DNA from: an uncultured Eubacteriales bacterium
GTDB taxonomy: Bacteria; Bacillota; Clostridia; Lachnospirales; Lachnospiraceae
NCBI GenBank assembly: GCA_949297565.1
Contig: CASFUI010000088.1
Location: 1-39,911, forward strand
Direction: 5' to 3'
DNA: 39,911 nt
A program made the translations under genes and the position numbers. Below, piece after piece: positions 33,614 through 39,911 of this stretch; position 1 is the stretch's first letter; each line of letters starts with the position of its first letter. The notes under the pieces are model-generated. The model was not told where the DNA came from. It ran no database searches and saw only the letters and a list, made by a program, of their open reading frames with translations.

Positions 33614-33642
33614 AGTCTATCACATAAAAGAGAAAAAATCAA
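33614..33642 (-). promoter_or_regulatory. Promoter of riboswitch-queT transcript
   Basis: TTGATT and TAGACT with a 17-bp spacer on the minus strand, about 25 nt before the riboswitch stem. Confidence 0.7.
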
Positions 33643-33656
33643 TTATTTGCACTAAT

Positions 33657-35861
33657 TCATCGTACTTTGCAGCGGCACCATAATATTCCCGACAACAGCA
33701 TAAACGCCGCAAGCATCACCGCCATTACAATAAATGCTACCAAAGGGTTAAGCATTCCCCATTTCAAAACTGTCCACGAACACAACATTGAAATTACAAC
33801 CGCAGCGGATATTGCTGCTTTTTCATTTTTATTATTCACAAATATCATAACACAGCATATAAACGCCGCTAAAGTCATCACAAACAGATATATCATTATA
33901 AACTGCAGCACTATATAATCCATAATATTAATATTTAAAGTGCAGTTTCTCATAAATGTAAGACTTTGAACAGGCGCATCCATATACTGAAAATCATAAA
34001 ACCTGACAAGATAAAACCAATCTATCACGTATGTAAGAACAAACAAAAATAAAGTCACAACTAAACCTGCCGCCATTTTCTCGACAAACAGCTTTGCTCT
34101 GCCATTTGCCGACATATAAAGCAGCGCCGCCATTTTTGTCTCATATTCTCTGCGAAAACCCTCGGATAATATCAAAATAACAGCACATGAAAGACAGAAT
34201 AAAATTTTTATTTCTCTGCTCTCCCCGTATTTTCCTATTAACTCCTCATAGCCTCTGTCCGACATCATATAGCCGTTTATACCGCTTGAAGCCTTTAACT
34301 CGTCTAAATATGAGAGCTTAGTATATATTTCCGAATAAGCCTTTACCTGCGTTTCCAGCTCCATGCTTTCCTCAAACGCCTCAATATACGCCTCATGTTC
34401 TTCATCTCCGGAATAATTTATAAGCTGCAGCTTTCTGTTCTGAGCTTCAATATATCTTTCTTTAGTACTTAAAGCTTCTTCCTCTAATTCGGAATAATCA
34501 GCACCTCCCATTTGCGAATATTTTTTATCAAGCTGATTTTGAGCCTGGGAAAAATTCATTTTGCTGTCCCTGCAAAAATAAACGGTAAGCGCTACCAGCA
34601 AAACAATAATTATAATGCTGCTTCTGGAAAACACAATTTTATATATTTCTTTTAACAGCATAGGCATACCGGCGACAACTTTTTGACAAAATATCTCTAT
34701 ATTCCAAAGAGAACGCCTAAGCACGTTTATCTCTATTCCCTTGTTCATTTTTTCAAAAATAATAACAGCCGCCACCGAACACGCGATACAAACTGCGGAG
34801 CATGCATATAAAATAAGGCTCTCAACCGACACTACCCACGAACGTATTCCGGTATTCAGATACCCCATAGAAATATCATTAAAGCTTAACAGATTAAATA
34901 TATTTATATGACGAAGCATTCTGTATACGCTCTGAATTTCGATTTTTTTATAAAATAAATATTCTGCACCGCATATTGCCGCCATAATTATAATTACTGT
35001 TTTTCTGTCCTTAAATACAGCTAAAAGAAGCCATACTATGCACACAATCGTATATACGACAAGAATATTTTTAAGACAGCTTATAATTAAAAAATCAAGC
35101 TGCGAATTTGCATGAGTATACATTGAAAAGCTTTGAAGCGTCTGAATGGGAGCGTTTATATTATCCGAAGCTCCGTAAATCAAAAACGAACATATTAGCG
35201 TCGAAATATACATTACAGTCACGCTTAAAGCAGTCAAGCCCGCAATGATAAGCTGACGACAAACCGCCAGCCTCCCTCTTCCTCCTGACGCCGTCCTCGT
35301 CAGAGGAAGCATTCCGTTAGCACGCTCCTGCGGCAGCTGATATAATATAAACAGCATAAAAATAAAAGCGACGCCGTTTATCCATTTATAATCAAAAAAA
35401 CTTTCGACCGCTAAATCATTTTGAAGAGACAGCTCCATATCGGACATTTTTTCAAAATCAAGGAGTGTTTTTTTAATATTGTAATAGGAATAGCTGTTTT
35501 TATTATAAAATACAGAAAACCTGCTTTTATGCTCTGCATTTTTTATTACATAATCTATTTTCTCTCTGTATGTTTTTATATATTCTATCTTTTCATATAA
35601 CCTTTGCGCCGATTTTTGTTCGGCAGTATTATTATATTCCTCGGAGCCGTTTATATAAGCTTCAAGCAGTTTTTCCGCTTTATCCGTATCCGTCTGCAAA
35701 CACGCCTCCAAAAGCCTGTCGTAGGCTCCCGCATATTCCCGCAGATTTAAACCGTTATAAACATGTCTTTGAGCGTTAATAAAAAGAAAAAGATTTACCG
35801 CAATGCATGTTAGAAAAATAATTATATTTTTTTTGCACGCAATCCTTTTCAACTCCTGCAT
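33657..35861 (-). CDS. Duplicated ABC-2-like transporter permease
   Basis: 734-residue membrane protein built of two similar halves (about 1-390 and 400-734). Each half starts with a membrane helix ('KNIIIFLTCIAVNLFLFI'; 'SSIIIIVLLVALTVYF'). A helical extracytoplasmic domain of about 110-130 residues comes next, then a cluster of about five helices. This is the layout of ABC-2-type permeases, here fused in tandem. No ATP-binding subunit is encoded in the window, so its energiser is unknown. The ATG lies 10 nt after the lipoprotein gene's stop codon, with GAGG at 6 nt, so the genes are coupled. It is the last gene of a three-gene cassette. Direction and cargo of transport are unknown. Confidence 0.8.
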   Translation of the reverse strand: MQELKRIACKKNIIIFLTCIAVNLFLFINAQRHVYNGLNLREYAGAYDRLLEACLQTDTDKAEKLLEAYINGSEEYNNTAEQKSAQRLYEKIEYIKTYREKIDYVIKNAEHKSRFSVFYNKNSYSYYNIKKTLLDFEKMSDMELSLQNDLAVESFFDYKWINGVAFIFMLFILYQLPQERANGMLPLTRTASGGRGRLAVCRQLIIAGLTALSVTVMYISTLICSFLIYGASDNINAPIQTLQSFSMYTHANSQLDFLIISCLKNILVVYTIVCIVWLLLAVFKDRKTVIIIMAAICGAEYLFYKKIEIQSVYRMLRHINIFNLLSFNDISMGYLNTGIRSWVVSVESLILYACSAVCIACSVAAVIIFEKMNKGIEINVLRRSLWNIEIFCQKVVAGMPMLLKEIYKIVFSRSSIIIIVLLVALTVYFCRDSKMNFSQAQNQLDKKYSQMGGADYSELEEEALSTKERYIEAQNRKLQLINYSGDEEHEAYIEAFEESMELETQVKAYSEIYTKLSYLDELKASSGINGYMMSDRGYEELIGKYGESREIKILFCLSCAVILILSEGFRREYETKMAALLYMSANGRAKLFVEKMAAGLVVTLFLFVLTYVIDWFYLVRFYDFQYMDAPVQSLTFMRNCTLNINIMDYIVLQFIMIYLFVMTLAAFICCVMIFVNNKNEKAAISAAVVISMLCSWTVLKWGMLNPLVAFIVMAVMLAAFMLLSGILWCRCKVR

Positions 35862-35871
35862 AGACCACCTC

Positions 35872-37044
35872 TTAATTTTCTAAAATCAAAGGATTTTCAA
35901 GCTTTTCCCACTCCTTTGCTTTACTTATTTCCGCTTTTGATATAGTTAAAATTTCTTTGTCCTTATTAGTTCCGAAAATATACTTATCATCTCCAAAAAA
36001 CGTACAATAGGTGCCTGCTGTTTCTATTTTATTTACAATCTCGCCGTCCTTTTTAACCACCCATACATAGCTGTCTGTTTTGTAAATCATATTTTTATAC
36101 ATTTCGTTGCACATATATAAATACTGACCGTCGTATGACAGCTCACAGTAATTATTTACCCGGTCCTCGCACTCCAGCAGTTTTGTCCTGCTGCCTGTTG
36201 ATAATTTCTGTTCATACAAGCCGTCGTCTATTACAAAATAGTATATATTACCCTCGTTCTCATCTACGGTAAAATCGCTTACACTTTTGTCAATAAACAA
36301 TTCTGTTTTTTGCGTATCCGTATCATATATGTAAACTCCTTTTCCCTGCGCGGATACGTCAGCGGAATTGCTATTTTTTGTCCATGATGTTACAAGTATA
36401 AATGCCTTATTCCCATATAATTTTACAGCTGAAACCTGTGCTCCCTTTGCAGTATAAGAAAAAATAATATTGTCATCTTTACCGTCCAGACTTCTCCTGC
36501 GCACCGTCTCCTGCGTCTCGTCCACTCCGTATCCGCCCACACGGTTATAACAGTATACGCTGTCGCCTCCGAAAGCCAATTTATAAGCAACGCTTATTGT
36601 ACCCAATTCAAATAATGTCTTCCTCTCGCTCCCGTCAGGCTTTATCTGCACCAGATATGAATTGCCGTCGCTTTCGTCATTTTTGATAACATAAATATAT
36701 CCCTTGTAATAATAAATGCTTTGACTGTTGTATTCGTCCCCCAACGCGGCGTCACAGTTCTCATCCTCGTGCCTGCATTCCGGCTTATTGCATAATATAG
36801 TCGTACTCTTTGTCTGACCGTCCATATACGCAATTAAATTTTTCATATATACGCCGTCTTGAATATTTCTTTGATATATGTAATAATATCCGTTTTCCGC
36901 CGCCGCCACAGGCTGATTAAACATATTCCAATAAGGCTGTAAATCGTCCTCACCCGAACTGCCCACATCAACACTCTTATTTGAACAGCCGCACGCAATT
37001 AAACATAAAACCACAGCTAAAAAACAAGCAAATTTCTTTATCAC
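35872..37044 (-). CDS. Lipoprotein with propeller-like repeats and Cys/His motif
   Basis: 390 residues from the GTG at 37044 (GAGGTG upstream). The signal peptide leads into a lipobox, LIAC, with the lipid Cys at about position 18. The mature part shows recurring Tyr-rich beta strands ('GYYYIYQRNIQDGVYM', 'IYYYKGYIYVIKND', 'GNIYYFVIDDGLYEQ'), suggesting a beta-propeller like DUF5050-type proteins. An early motif, C-x4-C-x-H-x4-C in 'LCNKPECRHEDENCDA', may bind metal or form disulfides. It is the middle gene between a secreted protein (46 nt upstream) and the permease (10 nt downstream). It is probably an extracellular sensor or cargo-binding partner of these; this role is inference. Confidence 0.82.
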   Translation of the reverse strand: MIKKFACFLAVVLCLIACGCSNKSVDVGSSGEDDLQPYWNMFNQPVAAAENGYYYIYQRNIQDGVYMKNLIAYMDGQTKSTTILCNKPECRHEDENCDAALGDEYNSQSIYYYKGYIYVIKNDESDGNSYLVQIKPDGSERKTLFELGTISVAYKLAFGGDSVYCYNRVGGYGVDETQETVRRRSLDGKDDNIIFSYTAKGAQVSAVKLYGNKAFILVTSWTKNSNSADVSAQGKGVYIYDTDTQKTELFIDKSVSDFTVDENEGNIYYFVIDDGLYEQKLSTGSRTKLLECEDRVNNYCELSYDGQYLYMCNEMYKNMIYKTDSYVWVVKKDGEIVNKIETAGTYCTFFGDDKYIFGTNKDKEILTISKAEISKAKEWEKLENPLILEN

Positions 37045-37090
37045 ATTAATCTCACCTCGCCGAAAAATCATTTTTTAATTTTGTCTCAAA

Positions 37091-37510
37091 TTACTCATAA
37101 AAGTTTTCTCTGAAATCATGGTCAAAATATGCGGTCGTTCCTGTTTCAGGACCATCAGCTCTCACAGATGCTGTAACTCGCACCATTTGGTCAAATACCG
37201 TATTTTTACAACTTACTCCAAAAGATGTAGTCTGGTCTGCTCCCCCATACAATCTATACTCAAATCCCCACCAGTCATATGCATATCCGTTAACACTAAA
37301 ATCACATACATCATTTGCATCCATATTTACATAAGCCGCATCCTCCTTAACTCCATACTCACATTTAACATATACATTTCCGGCATAAAAATTAAGATTT
37401 TCATATCCGGAATACCATGCTGTTCCTCCCTGTACTCCTGCTTCTGCTTTAAAGCAGCTACCCAATACAAATAAACCTGCAATAAATCCACATAATACCT
37501 TTTTTACCAT
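37091..37510 (-). CDS. Small secreted protein of unknown family
   Basis: 139 residues from the ATG at 37510 (GGGAGG, 7 nt spacing). The signal peptide ends at AEA (about 26), leaving a mature protein of about 113 residues. It is rich in Gly, Tyr, Phe and Trp ('GGTAWYSGYENLNFYAGN') with three cysteines and no membrane segment. Predicted beta-rich. The size, export and neighbouring ABC-like permease recall secreted bacteriocins such as the lactococcin 972 family, but I see no decisive match. First gene of the cassette, behind three direct repeats. Confidence 0.75.
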   Translation of the reverse strand: MVKKVLCGFIAGLFVLGSCFKAEAGVQGGTAWYSGYENLNFYAGNVYVKCEYGVKEDAAYVNMDANDVCDFSVNGYAYDWWGFEYRLYGGADQTTSFGVSCKNTVFDQMVRVTASVRADGPETGTTAYFDHDFRENFYE

Positions 37511-37591
37511 AATAAATCCTCCCTTCACACTAATTATACGATTATTTATCTGTTTATATTGTACACCCCAAAAAATTAATTTTAAGTCTAT

Positions 37592-37648
37592 TGTAAAAAT
37601 CAGCAGGTTTTTTGTAAAAATCAGCAGGTTTTTGTATAAATTATCACG
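37592..37648. repeat. Three direct repeats, likely operator array
   Basis: TGTAAAAATCAGCAGG occurs exactly at 37592 and 37613 (21 bp apart). A third copy at 37633, TGTATAAATTATCACG, matches 12 of 16 bases. A spacing of two DNA turns on one face is typical of LytTR-type or similar activator sites. They lie upstream of the weak cassette promoter. Confidence 0.7.
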
Positions 37649-37710
37649 TTTTTAGTCGCATCAAATTCGATGATTGAGCTATCTCCTCGCTCCATCTAAA
37701 AACAAAAGAA

Positions 37711-37753
37711 AAACGGAAGGAATTCCACTCAGTCTGTGGAATTCTTTCCGTTT
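37711..37753 (-). terminator. Terminator of ADH-ALDH operon
   Basis: On the minus strand AAACGGAAAGAATTCCAC pairs with GTGGAATTCCTTCCGTTT (one mismatch) around a 7-nt loop, followed by TTCTTTT. It lies about 80 nt after the aldehyde dehydrogenase stop. Confidence 0.88.
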
Positions 37754-37831
37754 TTTCGTACTGGTATATATGTTCATGATAAGTTTCTGCTACAGATGAT
37801 TGTTTCACACCAAATAAGCCCGCATTATCTT

Positions 37832-39211
37832 CTATTTTACAAACATTCGCACCATTTTGTCCTTCCATTTTGAGTACGGCGCGTATCTCATCGGCAAATC
37901 GATAAATGTCTTTTTATCAACGATACTTTTTCTGTGTGTGAAAGTCTCAAAGCCATGCTTTCCGTGATATGAGCCCATACCGCTCTCTCCTACGCCTCCA
38001 AAGCCCATTGCGCTTGTCGCAAGATGTATAAGCGTATCGTTGATACAGCCTCCGCCGAAAGAAACTCTCTCCTTGAAATATCTTATTGTCTTTTTGTCCG
38101 AAGAAAAAATATATAAAGCCAGCGGGCACGGCATTGACTGAAGTTTTCTTACTGCCTCTTCAACGCTCTTATATGTAAGAACAGGAAGCACCGGGCCGAA
38201 TATTTCCTCTCCCATTACCGCGTCGCTCCACATTGCGTTGTCTATCACAGTCGGCTCTATTTTTTTAGACTTCTCGTCTGAGCCTCCGCCTATTACAACC
38301 TTTTCGCCGTCAATAAGCCCCAGTATCCTGTGAAAATGCTTTTCATTTATAATATTTCCGTAATTTTGATTTTTCAACGGCTCTTCACCGTACTGTGCGC
38401 GTATCTGTTTTTTTAACTCTGAAATCAGCTCCTCCTTAACTGTCTCGTCACAATAAATATAATCCGGCGCAACGCATGTCTGACCGCAGTTAATATATTT
38501 TCCAAAGACAATTCTTTTTGCCGCGAGAGCAATATTTGCGCTTTTGTCAACTATACACGGACTTTTTCCGCCAAGTTCGAGAGTTACCGGCGTAAGATGC
38601 TCCGCCGCCCTGCGCATTACCTCCCTGCCCACAGTCTTTCCGCCCGTAAAGAATATATAGTCAAAATCAAGCTCCATAAGACATGTATTTTCAGCCCTGC
38701 CGCCGTTCACAACCTTCACATACTCAGGCGCAAAACAGCTTTTTATCATCTGTTCCATTACTTCGGCAGTTTTAGGGGCATACGCGCTGGGCTTTAAGAC
38801 CGCTGTATTTCCGGCGGAAATCGCATCCACCAGCGGGTCAATGGTGAGCAGAAAAGGATAATTCCACGGGCTCATTATAAGCACACAGCCGTACGGTGAC
38901 GGCTTTTCAAAGCTCCTGGACACGTACTGAGCCAACGGAGTACGCACACGCTTCTCTCTTGCAAATTTTGAAACGTGACGCAGCATATATGAAATCTCAC
39001 TCTTCACAAGACCGATTTCACACATATAGCTCTCAGAGCTGCTCTTTCCGAGATCTTCCTTAAGAGCTTCACAAAGCTTTTCCTCATACTCGTCAATAGC
39101 GCTCTTTAATCTTTTGAGCGCCGCCTTTCTGTCTTTAACCGCAAGCGTATTACCGGTGTTAAAATATTTTTTTTGATTATCAAGAATTTTCTGAGCTTCG
39201 ATTTTATCCAT
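37832..39211 (-). CDS. NAD(P)-dependent aldehyde dehydrogenase (class 3 type)
   Basis: 459 residues from the ATG at 39211. It oxidises aldehydes to acids (or the reverse by coupling). Family motifs: 'VLIMSPWNYPFLLTIDPLVD' (catalytic Asn), 'FTGGKTVGREVM', 'VTLELGGKSPCIV' (general-base Glu) and 'YINCGQTCVAPDYIYC' with the nucleophilic Cys. The length, lacking the longer N-terminus, and 'EIFGPVLPVLTY' place it with class 3 / fatty-aldehyde type enzymes. Its start follows the alcohol dehydrogenase stop by one nucleotide, so the two are translationally coupled and probably act on the same alcohol/aldehyde couple. Confidence 0.95.
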   Translation of the reverse strand: MDKIEAQKILDNQKKYFNTGNTLAVKDRKAALKRLKSAIDEYEEKLCEALKEDLGKSSSESYMCEIGLVKSEISYMLRHVSKFAREKRVRTPLAQYVSRSFEKPSPYGCVLIMSPWNYPFLLTIDPLVDAISAGNTAVLKPSAYAPKTAEVMEQMIKSCFAPEYVKVVNGGRAENTCLMELDFDYIFFTGGKTVGREVMRRAAEHLTPVTLELGGKSPCIVDKSANIALAAKRIVFGKYINCGQTCVAPDYIYCDETVKEELISELKKQIRAQYGEEPLKNQNYGNIINEKHFHRILGLIDGEKVVIGGGSDEKSKKIEPTVIDNAMWSDAVMGEEIFGPVLPVLTYKSVEEAVRKLQSMPCPLALYIFSSDKKTIRYFKERVSFGGGCINDTLIHLATSAMGFGGVGESGMGSYHGKHGFETFTHRKSIVDKKTFIDLPMRYAPYSKWKDKMVRMFVK

Positions 39212-39212
39212 A

Positions 39213-39911
39213 TTAAATACTTGCCCTTCTGTATATTTTTTTGAGCTCGCGCCTGTCCCAAAGCACAGGTACAGGATAAAGAGGATTTGCCTCCCTGTCG
39301 GCGTACATTGAGAGCTCGTCAATATCCGCGCGTTTTATTCCTGTAATCTTCTTTGGAATTCCAAGTCTCTCATTCATCTTATATATCTCAGATATAAATC
39401 TGACCGCAAGTTTTTCCTCGCCCTCGTCTGCACTTCCCAAACCGGCACACACTGCCAGCTTTGAAAGCTTTTTATATACACGGCTTCCATACATTTCAAG
39501 TACAATCGGCAGCAATATGGCATTCGTCTGACCATGAGGCATGTTATATTTTCCGCTGAGCGAATGTGATACGGCGTGTATATATCCGACATAAGAACGC
39601 GTAAAAGCACGCCCCGCGAGATGAGCGGCTTTTAACATCGCAGCTTCCGCCTTAGTGCTCTCATGCCTTGCCGCCGCCTCTATATTTGCGAAAATAAGTC
39701 TCACAGCCTCCTCTGCGTCAGCTCTTGTCTGTCTTGTGGTTGAGCCTCCTATGTATGCCTCAACTGCGTGAGTAAGCGCGTCCATACCTGTTGCAGCAGC
39801 AACAGACTGAGGCAGCGATTTTATCACAGACGGGGCAAGCACGGCATATGACGGGATAAGAGGAAAGTCATTGATTACGTATTTATGCTTTGTTTCGCTG
39901 TCAACAATAAC
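39213..39911 (-). CDS. Iron-containing alcohol dehydrogenase, N-terminus outside window
   Basis: The frame is open to the right edge, so only the C-terminal 232 residues are seen. They contain the metal-binding part of group III (iron) alcohol dehydrogenases: 'GMDALTHAVEAYIGG' and 'AVSHSLSGKYNMPHGQTNAI', where histidines bind the metal. The C-terminal helical domain is complete and ends in '...LKKIYRRASI'. The N-terminal NAD-binding domain lies outside. Coupled to the following aldehyde dehydrogenase gene (1 nt gap), it probably forms a fermentative alcohol/aldehyde pair. Confidence 0.95.
   Translation of the reverse strand, partial: VIVDSETKHKYVINDFPLIPSYAVLAPSVIKSLPQSVAAATGMDALTHAVEAYIGGSTTRQTRADAEEAVRLIFANIEAAARHESTKAEAAMLKAAHLAGRAFTRSYVGYIHAVSHSLSGKYNMPHGQTNAILLPIVLEMYGSRVYKKLSKLAVCAGLGSADEGEEKLAVRFISEIYKMNERLGIPKKITGIKRADIDELSMYADREANPLYPVPVLWDRRELKKIYRRASI

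Larger units (their letters stand above)
37529..37831. other. Regulatory intergenic region, secreted-protein cassette to ALDH
   Basis: 303 nt without a convincing gene. From the cassette side: a TATAAT-like hexamer on the minus strand near 37540 with no good -35, then the direct repeats at 37592-37648, then the aldehyde dehydrogenase terminator. The frame at 37644-37868 overlaps that terminator and is not accepted. Confidence 0.6.

Noticed and set aside
37091..37510. Lactococcin 972-type bacteriocin
   Set aside because: Size, export and a linked permease fit loosely, but conserved sequence features and the usual ATPase partner are not seen.
37644..37868. 74-codon minus-strand frame
   Set aside because: It overlaps the aldehyde dehydrogenase 3' end and its terminator and has no ribosome site.

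Overview
The window reads as a chromosomal segment of a Gram-positive, gut-type Clostridia, most likely Lachnospiraceae-like. Grounds: sigma-A type promoters with 16-18 bp spacers, strong GGAGG ribosome sites, GTG and TTG starts, a long (about 264 nt) SRP RNA placed in front of dnaX as in Bacillota, a sortase-type surface protein, lipoproteins, a tRNA without encoded CCA, and several proteins that resemble uncharacterised families I associate with Lachnospiraceae. Most of it is core chromosome. I see no prophage, insertion sequence or CRISPR array.

Left third (1-11.7 kb, minus strand): SRP RNA, then dnaX, ybaB and recR, running directly into a three-gene SMC operon: a 502-aa kleisin-like protein, a 276-aa KITE-like protein and a 1486-aa MukB-like ATPase. 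The order and sizes match MukFEB/MksFEB and Wadjet JetABC, but no JetD/MksG nuclease gene is present in the window. The next gene is a TPR-like coiled-coil protein with its own promoter. This SMC complex, wired into the replication and recombination operon, is the main system of interest.

Middle (11.8-25.3 kb): tadA and a GNAT acetyltransferase (plus strand). Then, on the minus strand, tatD, rsmA, a Nudix hydrolase and a DUF6128-like protein. tatD is transcribed from a promoter buried in a near-perfect 37-nt palindrome. Next come a surface phosphatase that fuses a PAP2 domain to an autotransporter-type beta repeat, metG, a DUF885 lipoprotein peptidase (plus), and a DnaJ protein with a Cys-rich tail paired with a DUF5685-like protein. 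The DUF5685-like gene sits behind an unidentified structured leader that looks like a transcription attenuator.

Right third (25.4-39.9 kb): an orphan AgrC-like kinase, tRNA-Lys(CTT), trmB, and a MATE exporter. The MATE exporter has a regulated promoter, a MYLIF-type leader peptide and an intrinsic terminator in its leader. Then a D,D-carboxypeptidase, kdgK divergent from a FabT-like MarR regulator, and queT behind a preQ1 riboswitch. After that comes an uncharacterised cassette (secreted protein, lipoprotein, duplicated ABC-2-like permease) preceded by three 16-bp direct repeats at 20-21 bp spacing. The window ends with a translationally coupled aldehyde dehydrogenase / iron alcohol dehydrogenase pair, the latter cut by the window edge.
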